Shown here one piece after another: positions 35,284 to 47,687 of a DNA stretch of 64,000 nt. The notes below the pieces were generated by a model that was not told the origin of the DNA, did not search any database, and worked only from the letters and a program-made list of their open reading frames with translations. The DNA comes from Zygnema circumcarinatum. Lineage: Eukaryota; Streptophyta; Zygnematophyceae; Zygnematales; Zygnemataceae. The DNA is taken from contig CM074811.1 in the NCBI GenBank assembly GCA_037447605.1, forward strand, positions 2,281,946 to 2,345,945. The letters run 5' to 3'. The stretch's first letter is position 1. Each line of letters starts with the position of its first letter. A program made the translations under genes and the position numbers.

Positions 35284-37293
35284 GGCTGCCGCAGGGAAGG
35301 GAAGGCACGGGCGGAGAGGAGGTGGGCGAGGGCAAGGACCCCCCAGGGACGGAGAGGGGAACTGCTGGAAGCCGTGGGGGACCGGTGACCGGGGACCGGG
35401 GACTGCCCGCCGCACGTGCGGGGTCAGGGCCCGTCAGACGCACCGCAGGGGACAGTCGGAGGGCGCTAGGCGACAGGGGAGTACGGACAGCGGAGATTGT
35501 GGATGCGTGGAAAGTACGAAATGGGCTTTCGTCGAATCTTAAAGATTTTAATATCTGTGATCTTGTGCTGGATCTGGTCAAGGAGGGATTCGATAACGTA
35601 TGGAACATAGATTCGGTGTACGGGTAAAGGGCGCGGGGAAGAGTCGGGGCGTATCTGGATGGATGCGATAAAAACGAATCTGTAGGATCTTTCGTATCTG
35701 GAGAGGGGATAGATGGCACGTGGCACCGTGGAGGGCTTGAACACTCCCCATCATTCGCTGGGCCGGACCGGCCTCCTCCCGGCAGTGAGGAACGTACGGC
35801 CTACTGGTTATGTATGGAACGGAAGTCAATGGGGATATATGGCCATAGATTGGTTACTGGTTGGCTCGCTGCTTAATTCCGGTTGAGATCGGAGTCGGGA
35901 CTAAAGGTACAGTGCAGTACAGGTTTGGAAAAAGAAGCGGATGTGGCATTGATCTCACGATGGCGATGATGCCATCAAATGTACATGGACAACATCAGCA
36001 TGGGGAACCACGAGGGACTGGTCGCGAAGGGCCTAAGAAGAAAAGAGAAAAGCTAGGGAGCGGAAAGCTACGCCTAGGCTCAACAACGCAGCCCTGGAAG
36101 CACGGACCATTGGATCGGCAACCACTGGACAACCATTGGATGGCAATGGTCGGACGTTTAGTGGTTGGCAACCAGTCGAATGGTTGCCAACCATTGGCAT
36201 CCACTAGTTCCTGGTTGTTTCGATCCGGCGCCAAAGGTTGGCAACCAGTCGAAGGGTTGGTCTCATGGTCCGACCTGTGCAGTGCAGTTAAGGGCAGTCC
36301 TGGGCCATCCACAGTTCCTGGTTCCTATGCAGAAAAAATATGTGGCATAGCTCTGCAGTGTTTTCAGTCCTGGAGTTAAATACCGCATGTTGAGAATTCT
36401 CGCCCCCGTTTTTCATGGACGCGGAGGAAGTAAATGAAAATCTATTACCGTATCGGAGGTTTTTTTATTACCTGCAGCAGGACAGAAGCAACACTTGACG
36501 CAGTGCAGATTGAAAGCTCGTTTTAATGCAAGCCATGAAGCCGGGGCAAGGAAGCATGAATTGGGAGGTTAAAGTCGGCTCGGTTCCAGTACATCGCGAG
36601 ATGCCAACATACACGTTTACTTCAAGGCACGTTTAGAAACGAAAGACGTGAGGTGAGGTGACGCAAGGAGGCGGGTTTTCCCCTTCACATGCCCCTGCGC
36701 CCCGCACTTGACAGTACAGCTACGGAACAACACTTTTCGCAGATATTTTCAAGCAGCGCCATAAGGCAGAAGCGCTGCGAGAAGCATCCACCTGCCACAG
36801 GTAAGAAAAGCCTATACCCTATCCTAGACAGAAAGAATAATACAAGCCCGGACCTCGAAGTGATAGAGGCAATCCTGGAGCTGCAGGCTCTAACTTTTAA
36901 GATCCATAGGCAATAATGGATCTCAAATTCAGGCAAAGGTCAAGAAAAGTTCCATATCTTCTATGGACCCTCGAAACCTATTACTTACTTGCAAAGGCAA
37001 ATCCCCTCAAAAGGAGGAGTAGTGCAGTAATCCTCGTTCTGATTGGCTAAAAGATTTCAGGCTTCTCTTCCATAAGTAACTTGAGTTGCTTGGAACCCTC
37101 TAAATTTCAAATGCTTGTACAAACCCTGCCCTTCTGCAGGGTTTCGTAATCCGATGGAAACATCTAGTGGAACATATGTTGCGATGCCAAAGCTAGTCTC
37201 AACTGGCCTTTGCAATTGGTTCCGTACGAGTGTCGGACATCATCCTTTGTCTACCTGTCGGATCACAGCACCCACAACCATCTCCAGTCAGGT
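35284..37293. promoter_or_regulatory. Kinase upstream region with GTAC sites and GGTTGGCAACC palindromes
   Basis: No gene is supported in these 2 kb. GTAC-containing words recur loosely between 35480 and 35985. At 36163-36180 and again at 36236-36253 the 18-mer GGTTGGCAACCAGTCGAA is identical, and related forms in both orientations (GGTTGCCAACCATTGG, CAACCACTGG, CAACCATTGG) fill 36105-36260. The segment nearest 37293 is the 3' flank of the next minus-strand gene. Confidence 0.45.
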
Positions 37294-40200
37294 TCAGGGT
37301 CGTGTCAGAAGACCCTCGAGTAAGTCCTGGACAAGATGGAAGGTTAGCAAAGGGAAACTGTAGCTCATCCTCGTACTAAACAAAGCATCTTTCCTTTGCA
37401 CACAGACTTAGCCAAACATCTACTAGAATGCCATCGTTCATCTTGTATGCATCTCGTCCAGAGAGAAACCTCACTCGATCAACACATTGGCAAAGGCCCT
37501 TTCCCCCGCTCTCCAAATTACAGCACCAATGCTCCTGCCCAATCTACAAAGCAGAGCTAGCCATTCACCCCATCCTTAGAAGACAAATGCAGAGACTAAG
37601 CAGGGTAAACTCTCACCTTCTCCACCTCTTCAGAGACACCCGGCTGAGACTCAGAGGACACCTGCAAACCCTTCTCCCCCTCCTTTAACTGATTTGCAGC
37701 GCTCATAACCGGTTGCTCCATTGGTTTCTCCTTCGCGTCTCCTCCCTCCTCCCTCCTCGAACTTCCAGCAGATAATCGTTCCTCCCAAAAGTCTCGGTAT
37801 CCAGGAATGCAGCCAGAGTTGAAGTTGCGACCATGTTCTGTCAATGTAGCTAGTCCTTTCCTCATGACCACGTCTTCATTACTACCTGACTTACCAGCCT
37901 CCTGCAACTGCTTGCCATGAGTAACGTTCAGGCATCCAAAACGTGTGTCTCCATGTTCAACTGCAGGCCCCTTTTTGTCGCCTGCTTTATCCCCAAACCA
38001 GGGCATGCTTACTGCGTGCATGCATTCGCCACCAGAGCACGTAATAACCGCATTTTCCTCCTGTTCTATCTTTTCCTGACGAACAGCAGTTGGCGGTTGT
38101 TGCTCATAATCGCTGTCTGACCTGTCCTCAGCTCCACCTGTTTTTGTGCGCCGTTCCGTTCTGCGTCCTGCTTTTGCCTTCTTCCCACATATAAGTGGAC
38201 ACCAAGAGGCCGCCCTAGTTGTTTGTGCTTTGTTTATCTGTCTTGATGGCGGACTTCTTGACCCTGACTTTGAGCTGTTTGGCGACCTCCTTCCTCTGCT
38301 CTTCCCTCCTGTAAATGTAAAACACGACTGAAAGAAGGGCACGCGATGCCGACCAGCTTGAGGTTTTCGGGAGGCTGAGGCAGAAACACTTTCCCGTGCG
38401 TTTTCTAAGGTTGGGAGTAGACTACTACGCCCTGCAGTTGGATTCTTGGCAGGAACAGGACTGTCAGAGGACAGTGAGGGAAGGAACATTGGAGAAGAGT
38501 CAATTTCCGTGACATGTCCTGAGCTTCCTGACCGGAATGGTGACTTATCTATGAAAGCAAATTGTGAGGATTCGAACGAAGAATTCTTGGTCGAAACCGT
38601 CAAGGCTGGTGAAACGCTATCTAGTGGCTCCTCTCTCGGAGAAAGTAAAATTCTAACCTTTTCTTCATCTGCACTTGAGCCATTTTCTGTTTTTGCCTTT
38701 AACTCAGCCCAGCCTTTTATGTCCCTCCATTCGTCTCCTTTCTCTTCTACTCCATACCCTTCCTCTGAGACGTTGCCCCCTTCAGGCCATCCACCAATCA
38801 TAGAATATATAGTCTCTCCTGGAGTCTCACCTCGGTTTTCCTTCAAAATCACTTCATTGTTCGGTTCCTCTTGTTGCTCATTTTCTTTTACTTCTCTTTC
38901 ATTTTGCCTCGGACTTTGCTCACTCTCTAGAATCTCCCCGTGACTTTGCTCCTCGCCTTGCTCCCGACTTAAAACCTCACCTTCACTGGGTTTCTCAGAC
39001 TGCTCTCTTGTGAGGACTTCACCGTGCTCGTTCTGAGTCACCTCATTTTGCTGTGCAAACACACCATAGGAGTTCATATCGTTACTCTTATGCTGTCCTT
39101 TTCTCCCTTCCACTGAATTGCTATCCTCTCTCTCGAAACTAAATGGCTCATCAGGATCTATCGACTCCTCTACACCGTCCATATGTTTCAAGCCCTCATT
39201 TCCCTCATGAAGGGGCTCACTAGCTACCAATTCTTCCAAGGCATCATTGGATGCTTTTCTATCTCCGCAACCAACTTCCAGTCCCTCCAACAGTTGAACA
39301 TGCTCCACCTCACCTCCAGTTCTTGCTCTGCTTCCATCCCCATCAGGCACAATCGTTTGGATGTCCACGTCATTTGCCGCCATACTCTCAACATCCTCAT
39401 TAGCATTTTCACAATCTTCAACCTCCTCTGTCCTTCGAGCACCATCCTCCGAGTGCACTTGTCGCACTCGGCATTCAGTGAACTCCGTTTCATCACTTGC
39501 ATGCGCTTTCCCAATTGCAGGTTCCACTCCTTCAAGGGGTACCTTACTCAGCCCCCAAAGTCCCCACAGCTCGTTCACATACTGCGGCTGCGATTCCTCC
39601 CATAGGATTCTGACAACTGCCTCCCTCATCTGCTGTATCTCTACCCGGCTCGTATACAGCGAGTCTCTAGGCTCATCTTGCCATATTCCTTCTTTCTCTG
39701 CCGAGGGTCGTACAGATACGGGACTGAGAGGAGGAAACATAAATTCTTGTGCTTCTTCAGGCTCTGCTGACAAAATAGGGTCCTCACTTCCTTGTGTCGA
39801 CAGAAACTTCTGGCTCATTGTCTCCTGATTAGGTCTTAGGTTACCCTCGGTGACATATGTGGAGGTGACTCCTACTGACAATGGCTCCGCAATTGACGGT
39901 ACTGGATGTTCAAAGGTCACAACAGGCATAGCACTGATTGGTGTAAATGGGGAGTTTCTCCTAGTACTTAGCGACGCTTCAATCCCATCTAAGGCCGTAG
40001 ACGGATGAATGATGTCATCTGGTAGAAGATTCAAGGAGCTCCGGTTTTGCTCTGCCAGAACCTCTGAGGTGGCTTCTTCCCTGGTCTCTTGAAGCAAATT
40101 TCCTTCTGTCACCTGTCTGGTAAAGATGTAAGCTAACTGATCTTCAAGTGGAAAAGCAATTGGAGGGTCCTCCGATAAGGATGGATCATAACTAGAATGG

Positions 40201-40766
40201 TAAAGAGGATGGTCAGACGAAATAGCGTTAGAGAGTCTTATCGGTACCTGTGGATCCGTATAGGAGTCAGTGCAAGAATCGGGCCCAAGAGAGCCAGAAT
40301 ACTTGGTTTTTAATCGAGTAGAAGCTTCATTTTTCAAAACAGTGGCTGGAAAAACTTCCAGTTCAGCGACGTTTCCTAGTGCTTGTACAGGCGGAATAGG
40401 CAGGCTTTCCGGAAGTTGCCACCTACTCTCCGTAACTGGGTCTGAAGCAGCACCGTTTTGATTGAGAGATTCTACCGCACTCTCTGCAGGGAAGGCATCT
40501 ACCAATGTCGGCGGTTTCCTGGGAAATTCCCAGACTCTCCTATTCTTGGGAGCAGTGTCTACGTTTTTGTCAACCGATTCCTTGCGCTGTGACGCTGACT
40601 GTTCCTCACTGCTAAGCCGGCGTGGCGGAGAACTCAGAAGCCTGAAGTCCTCAAGCTGCAGCCACATTCTCTGAGGGGACTTGGAACCTCCTGCGACTTC
40701 AGGAGCCTTCAGCTTGCGTTCAGGCTTCTGCTTCTGACCACGCTTTCTCCCAGATACAGACAACAT
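37294..40766 (-). CDS. Large acidic, disordered protein of unknown function
   Basis: A 3150-nt exon (37617-40766) is followed by a probable short last exon (37294-37326, DLLEGLLTRP then stop; donor GTGAGA, acceptor CCAG, phase 0), giving about 1060 residues. I do not recognise the family. The N terminus is basic and contains PQRMWLQLEDFRLLSSPPRR and RRVWEFPRKPPTLVDAF, which look conserved. The rest is Glu/Ser-rich and probably disordered. Around residues 572-645 a unit of about 16-18 residues with the pattern GE(V/I)L.REQ..(E/Q) recurs four or five times. A basic Ser/Arg patch (GGKSRGRRSPNSSK) follows near residue 815, and CIPGYRDFWEERL near the C terminus also looks conserved. The frame stays open 47 codons upstream to 40907 with protein-like sequence, so an upstream exon and an earlier start are possible. 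Confidence 0.7.
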
Positions 40767-42374
40767 TATGACTGGAGCAGGCAGCTGACGGCCAGCTGCG
40801 GAAGGATATGCAAGTCCTTTAAGTAATGCCTGCGGAAGAGTTTTCAGGCGTGATTCTGGTAATTTTGTGAAAAGGGAAGCGAAAAAGACATGTACGGTCC
40901 AGGTATCTTAAGGAGAGTAGAAGAGATTCCAAAGCCATCCCTCAATTGTCTACGCAGCAAAATGTATGATCCAAGTGTGTCCATTCCCCTCTTCAAGCGT
41001 CTTTACCCAGCCCTTCGCTCTACAGAGACATGAAAAGATTGAAGACTGCAGTTTTTCCAAACAATGTGCCAATCCTCAAGTTTCAACGCTCCACTCGAAA
41101 TGCTCTGCCGCACATGGACACGCCCAAACTCTACTTCCTCCTTCTCGAATTGCCTTACATTGCCACCAACCCTATCCGCAGCCCTGCCATCAGCTCCCGA
41201 GTTCGAAATGCCGATCGAACCCTTCCTTACTGAGTTACGGCAACCTAACAACTCCGGCCCGCAGACAGAGCCGGGCCGGGCCGGCGAGCGAGGAGTCTCC
41301 TGTTTGTGGCTGGCCGGCCGGCTGTACCGCCCGCTCGCCTGCAAGGGCCCGCCCACCCACGCCCACCTTTCTCCCCCCCCCCGGTTGGTGCCCCTTCCCT
41401 CCCTCACCTGCACAGCCTGTACTGCTCGACAGCCATGTAATGTGATGTGATGGGATGCGATGCGATGGGATGGGATGGGATTGGATGTGCCAAAGCTGCC
41501 ATGTGTAAGTAACATGTCACTTGCCGAGCCCATCATGCCATGCCATGCCCTGCCAGATGTGACATGCGGATCACGATGGACAAGATGATGCCATGTCATA
41601 CCATGCCAGTGTCGCTCTCGTACGCATACCGTTGTGCTGTACTCGTGGGAAGGTGGAGGGGCCAATTCGACGTTACCGTACCGTACGGCCGACCTCCACG
41701 GGAGTACAAATGGATCATGATCTGACGGCGCTCGCCGCGCCACGTATCGCTCTAGCTTTGGACCGTTGCGTGGCCCCCCGCAAAGGCCAAGTCATCATCC
41801 GTACAAGGCCGACATCCTACCGTTGAGAGCTTAAGGACACACTTCAAGGCCGTACAAATACCGTACCGTACGGCACAGCACGGAAGGGGAAGGCCGGCGG
41901 GCTTCCCGGGGCGTCCATTTGAATTTTTTGGCGCGGGAGGGAGGGAGGGAGGGAGCTGGAAGCTGGACGGGACGCCAAGTCGTGGGCCGCCATTGACGCG
42001 CCGCCAGAGCTTCTTCCTGCAGCATTTTTTGAAAAGCAAGGTACGGTTCTGGCTCCCACACTTCGTCGCCTTTCCTTTATTTTTCTCCCTCTGTGTCATT
42101 TCTTCAGGCGCTTGTCTTGCATCTGCAAGAATACCTAGCCATCCCTGTAGTTTTCCTGATTGAGGTAGTTCCGTCAAGACTGTGCAAATAATACGCCGTC
42201 GTATTTTTCTAATATTTAGCGATGACTCAATTTTTTTGATTTTGAAACTTTCAATGGAATACCAGTGTAATTCGTCACGTAGAAAGTCTGGATTTCTAGG
42301 CACCATAAGAAGGCCAGCAATGTGAACCATTCGGATATATCCCTGATGTAGGCGCATGTCTTCAGGTACTAGAG
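40767..42374. promoter_or_regulatory. Divergent promoter region of the acidic-protein gene and NDC80
   Basis: This separates two head-to-head genes. A GATGG/GATGC simple repeat lies at 41436-41488 and a GGGA repeat at about 41936-41957. Nine GTAC tetramers occur in 41620-41880, and the 15-mer TACCGTACCGTACGG occurs twice, at 41674-41688 and 41859-41873. 40767-40907 may be coding (see the acidic protein). Confidence 0.5.
41436..41488. repeat. GATGG-type simple repeat
   Basis: Tandem GTGATG, GATGC and GATGG pentamers and hexamers in the shared upstream region of the acidic-protein gene and NDC80, followed at about 41533-41553 by a short CCATG repeat. Confidence 0.75.
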
Positions 42375-45300
42375 ATGAGGCGAAACACCTTAAGTGCGCT
42401 TAGCCCTGCTCAGTTGAACAGCCGCATTGGCCTGGGTAGAGGGAACAACGACTATGGCTCAGTCAAACGGATGGGTCCCGGGTTCGGCTTCGGATCCGCA
42501 ATGAGTCGACCTATGTCTCTTGCCCCGGGAGCTCTAGATGGAACTCCATCAGCCTTGGCGAGGAGATCAAGCATATATGGCGTTGGGAAGGGACAGCAGG
42601 CGAAGAATGATCCTCGTGCTGTGAACGATAAACAGCTGCAGCAGGCTCACGTCAGAGTGCTCATTAACTATCTTTCGCAGCATGGATATGACCATCCTCT
42701 CACTCCGAAAGACCTAGCAAGTCCAACTAACAAAGAGTTTATTCACTTAGTTCAGTTTCTGTTAAGGAAAACTGACCCTAACCTGAAGATTGCTGGCAAA
42801 GTCGAAGACGAAGTACCAGTCCTCTTCAAGCAGCTTGGGTACCCGTTTCCAATAAGTAAGAGTGCATTGTACGCAGTTGGAAGCCCCCATGCGTGGCCAG
42901 CTCTGCTCGCAGCTGTCGTCTGGCTGGTGGAATTGCTTGAATATGAAGAAAAGGCCGAAGAACTCAAAGAGGAAAGTTCGTATGAAGACGAGCTCCTGGA
43001 AAAGGAATTTGACGATTATATGGAGAGAGTTTACCAGTTTTATCTTCTTGGAGATGACGAAAATTGCTTTCTAATGGATCAACACATAAATCAACGATAC
43101 CAAGACATACAACAGGAGCTGAAAACCAAATCAGAGCAACTAATGCAAGCAAACATGATGCTCCAGGTTTGTATTTCCCTTGCACTTTACCTTACGAGTC
43201 TTATTTGAAACGTCATCCCTTTACTGGCTTTCCCTACATTTCTTACAGGTGAACCAGCCCATAGAAAATGGGAATAGACCAAAGTGCATCAAAGGATGCT
43301 CGAGAAACTTGATTCAATTTGCTGACGTTCGCATTCATAATTACCGTAATAAGCATGGCGTAGTTCAAGTGATCACAAGTCCAACAGATTTTTTTCTGCG
43401 CTTGGTACATTTCGACTCCGGTACTCCCTGTTAGACCATTTTTTGACCATATGAGTTCCTATGGCGTGTTGATGTCAATTTGAAAAGGCTTCTAATACGC
43501 CAGAGTTCTCCTGCAGGCCGAACTAGAAGTGGTGCAGGCCGAACCTACTCCCATGCAAGTTATGGAATTGCACCTTTCGGACCATAGAAAGGACGTTGAA
43601 AGGATCAGCAGGCTCTTGGTTTACCTTAAGGACACGAAAAACGTGAGATCTCTACCTTCTCGAAACGTTTTTTTTGAAGTGGCTGAAGAATTTTGCCGTG
43701 TTAGTTTGCTGTCTATATATATGGAAGTAAGGGAACCGAGTCAAATGAATGTGATGTTAGCGCTAGCACAATTTTTTTTTGGGCGGTTCGGTTGGAAAAA
43801 TGAAAGATGAACACCTGTATTGCTGTTAGCCATTGTTCTAAAACCATTAGCGAAATTCAGTCCCGCACTTTTAAGCTTTTTAGTTGACACTAAAGAGATC
43901 CAGTGCGTCCAGCTCTAAGATTTGGTTTAACGTGTCTTTAAGCACCATGCTTTTTCATCGGTTTTCCCTCTTTTGGAATACGCCTGATGAACCCTGTTAA
44001 CCTTCTCGTGTCTGTCTCAGCATGAGTAATCAACTCCTTGCTGATAGTTTCAACACTGCATTTGATGCATTGATGCATGCACCCAGGATAGAGTCCCAGC
44101 TCCAATTCTGACTTCGAATTCTCAAGCATTTTCATTCCTTTGTAATTAATGTTTGTGGAGTCTTCCGTGAAAACGTTTAGAATCGTGTGCTAAGGATCAA
44201 GGTCATGTAAACCTTCATGGCTTCATTTTCACTCTTCGTCAATGCTCTGCAGACTTTGGCAGGTAAAATGGAAGAACACGAACGAGCCTTGGCTAGCACT
44301 CAGTCTGAGTTGGCTGATGTGAGGTCAGTTGTGGACACATTGAAGGAAAAGTTAGCAGTGCAGCAGATCAAACAGGCCGACATAGACCATCTGAGCCAGG
44401 AGAGAAGCAGGCTGAAGGAGAGTATTCAGTCGGTGACAACAAAACGAGAGGCGTTACAGAAGGCATTGTGGGACCGTGAAGTCTTTGTTTCCAGAAAGTT
44501 GGAGGACGTGGAGGAAGCAGTGAGTCTTTTCCGAGCGGCGGGGCAAAGGTGAGTTGCTCAATAAGCACAAGTCTTGTAGTCTCTATCCTTTCTTTGCTCT
44601 GTTTGGGCTCACTATGACTTGATTTGGACCAACTTGAGTCGAGTGACGTACTAATGATTTGTCTGACCCTACCACTTCTGATAGTTGAGTCCTGTTTGCG
44701 TGGAACTGGCCTACATGAAGGAAAGGTCTGTTTGAATGGGATTTTGACGAGTCACTGCTATTTCTGGGGGAATTCCGCATAGGTTGCTGAGTGATTGGCG
44801 TGTTTTACCTACTAAATGTGATCTGAATGCTTACTTTACCTTGCTGCTTCAAATCTCTCCATTTTCCTGAGCCTACATATTCCGGTTCATGCTGTAAGCT
44901 GGAAGTTTGTCGAATTTATTTTTCAGATTGGATGCAATACCGGCAACAGCACAACGTGCAAATGGCGTTGTGTATGATATCAACCTAAATCCTCGAGGCA
45001 GCAATCCTGAGGAGGTGTTGGGAAAAGACCTGAAGACTATTATAAAGCCCGCCTTGGTACAGTTGGACGAGAGGCTCAGCAAGCAAATAAGCGAAGTGGA
45101 GCATGAGGAGTGTACACTAAAAGAGCAATTGGCAACAAGTGAAGTTTTGAAGGCAGAGGAGCAGGCCGCGGTATTCATGATGGAAGTGGAGCTGAAACAG
45201 GTAATGAACAACGGTACTTTGAAGCATATCATCGTGCATCGTTCTCAGCGACGCTTACTCTCTGCTTTCGCGAACTGTAGCATCATGCTCTTTTTTCCCC

Positions 45301-46287
45301 ATTTCTGCGGGGAGTTGATATCATAGTTGGAACCTGTTTGTATGAACTCATCGAACGGTTTCACCCGGCATTTGGTTTAAAGATTGAAACGGCCTGATCA
45401 AAGTTTTGCTTGGTGGTGTTTCTATGCAGCTTGAGTCTGACTACAAAAGTGAAAAACAGAAGTTCGAAGATGAATGTGCACTTTATGAACTTGAAGTTGA
45501 CCGAATCACAGCTTCGATAGATAAGCTCTTCGTGAACAGCACTCGTGCGTTGCGGGAGCAGGAGGAGCGTCATGAGGTACATTTTTCTGGTCATGCCCCG
45601 ACAGTGTGAACATGACTCACTGTTCGGGAGATTCAGAATTCATTTCTTGGGAGGCTACGTCATGGTCTCGATGGGTTGTCTGTCATACATGAAAACCACG
45701 CGTCTCCTACATGTTAGGACAACTTGTACTCCCGCTGACATTCTTTTCATTCTATTACACACTGTTCACACCAGGTAGCACCTCTGTCCTCCACGTTTGA
45801 TTTGTAGCTCTGTTTCTTAGGCTAAGCAGCAACTTTCAAAGGCATGACCTTGGGAGGAGAAGGGGTGTAGAGGACGAGAGAGGAAGAAAGACCGAGTTCC
45901 TGTTTGTTGAGGAAACCTTTACGAATAGTTCCTGAAGGCATGGTCCATCCAATGCATCTGCTGTCTCTTAGCTATTGACCTGTCCCAACCTAACTCCATC
46001 AATTCGTGTTGAGGTCCTTCAAAATGCTTACCTTCAAGATCCATGAGTGTCATACATTTCATTCTCAACTGTGTGAATTGTGGCAGATTGCATCTGCGAC
46101 CTACAAGAAGGTGGAAGAGGAATGTCATCGGGCCGCCAAAAAGCTTGAAAGTGATGTCATGGAAGCGGCGGAGATGCTGAAGTCCCACAAGCTGTATGTG
46201 GAGCAGTCGCTGTCCGACCTGCGTTCAAAGGTCAGTCACGCGGAGAACAAGATGGATGAAGTGATTCTTGTTAGAGTCGACTTATAA
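42375..46287 (+). CDS. NDC80: Kinetochore protein NDC80 (HEC1) homolog
   Basis: NDC80 is the microtubule-binding subunit of the outer-kinetochore NDC80 complex (with NUF2, SPC24 and SPC25), essential for chromosome segregation. Six exons, 42375-43166, 43517-43642, 44253-44548, 44927-45200, 45430-45576 and 46087-46287, close in phase (611 residues). The N-terminal tail is basic and Ser-rich (RRNTLSAL...RPMSLAPGAL), as expected for Aurora phosphorylation. The calponin-homology-like NDC80 domain spans about residues 90-195 (VLINYLSQHGYDHPLTPKDL, EFIHLVQFLLRKTDPNLK, VLFKQLGYPFPISKSALYAV, HAWPALLAAVVWLVELL). The rest is coiled coil. The last exon either reads through a possible GTCAGT donor at 46231 to the stop at 46285-46287, as chosen here, or splices on to an exon I could not find. 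A poly(A) signal AATAAA lies at 46350-46355. Confidence 0.93.
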
Positions 46288-47687
46288 TTGCTTCTTCACA
46301 TCAGCAAATCGTGAGGCATTAAATATGTACATACGTCCTGGAGAGGTATAATAAAGTTAGTGGAACATGCAGCTAGAATCTGGAAGAGGCTATGCAGTCT
46401 GTAATGTAGAAGTGGAGGTGCGCTACGGCTCCTCGCACGGTTTAGCGTACTACCAAGTTCAAGCAAAGTAACCAAGTAGCATGCCAACAAGCAGAAAGGG
46501 GGAGATGGAGACAGTGGAAGAGAGCGAGAGACACATGTGGGTTGATAACTGCCGTTAGCTATCGGAGCACTTGTCCAAGGAGATGACACGGAGCATTGTC
46601 GCTTCAAATCACCTGGAGATCTGGCTTGGCGTGGCTGCCTATCGTCGGAGTTGTCTGAGCCGTCTGGGAAGCTTCTCTATTTTTACAAAGACACTGCTCC
46701 TGGATTGGCTGACTTTGTCACTTTATCGGCTGAGGAATTGGCTCCTTAGTACCCTGGTAGAGAGAAACATCTCATTGGCTCATGCAGTTGCTGCAGTACA
46801 ACCACTTGGCCAAGCACCCACAGTGGTATGCACGCTTCCTTCACATATGCTTTGTCCCTTCTCCACCTACTTGTCTCTCAATGACTCAACCTCCGCCAAT
46901 CATGCGCCATTGTTGCTGAGGATAGCATTCGACAATCCACACACAATTGACGGAACTACCCATAACAGTTGGGTCAATGTGCGATTCTTTGCGAGTTCAA
47001 AACTCTGAAGATTCACAATGTAATAATAGTTCGTATGTCATACATGCGCAAGCAGCAGTCCAACGTGCCCGTCCAGTTATCTAATCTTTAGCACTGCATT
47101 GCTCGTCGTGGCTCCCAGGACCTCTGCCACCCACCAACTCGCCAGGCGTCAGCACTCTCCCTCAGTCAAGCCTCAAGACCGGCCATTGCACTGCCCCATT
47201 TCTACGCTCCTTCCAACGTCACCTCCCGCCGTCCGCCCACTGCCGAATGGCCGTTCTGTCGCCCTCCCGTCAACGGCCAATGCTGCCGGCCGTCACTTTT
47301 GGCGCTTCATCCCCGCCAAGCCGTCGCCGGCCGGCGCCCTCTTGGCGTTGCCGACCAGGGCCGTACACGGGGCCAAAGCCTCCACTAGACCTCCGTACGA
47401 TTCGTACCATGATTGGAGGCCGTACGGCGTACGGCGGCCGTCTTGCAGCGCGGGGGGCGGCGCCTCTTACGAGCCGCCCGCCCTGCGCGCTGCGTGCAGG
47501 GGAAGGGAGGGAGGGACACGTGGCAGGTCCTGCAGGGCAGCGCAGCGCTCTTGTCAAAAGCTCTCTTTCTCTCTCTCTCTCCTGCGCCAGGGAGGAGGAA
47601 GAGGAGGAAGAGGAGGGGGAGGAGGGGGAGGAGGAGGAGGTGGAGGAGGAGGAGGAGGGGGAGAGGTAGGCGGGGGGGGGGGGACCA
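46288..47687. promoter_or_regulatory. Intergenic region with GTAC sites and a purine repeat
   Basis: After the NDC80 poly(A) site I see no convincing gene, although a 145-codon open frame at 46571-47008 exists. At 47361-47440 five GTAC tetramers (CCGTACAC, CCGTACGATTCGTACC, CCGTACGGCGTACGG) lie 250-330 bp upstream of the next start codon. Confidence 0.45.
47590..47663. repeat. (GGA)n purine repeat in a probable 5' leader
   Basis: GAGGAA/GGAGGA triplets end about 25 bp before the start codon at 47688 and are followed by a G-run. They read as Glu/Gly or Arg/Gly in open frames that I regard as artefacts. Confidence 0.8.

Noticed and set aside
34907-35719. A 270-codon minus-strand open frame around the kinase start
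   Set aside because: Wrong frame relative to the MGGC exon, low-complexity Pro/Arg/Gly, and explained by GC-rich composition.
46571-47008. A possible 145-residue gene downstream of NDC80
   Set aside because: No recognisable domain, no good start or splice context, Leu/Ser/Arg composition expected by chance.
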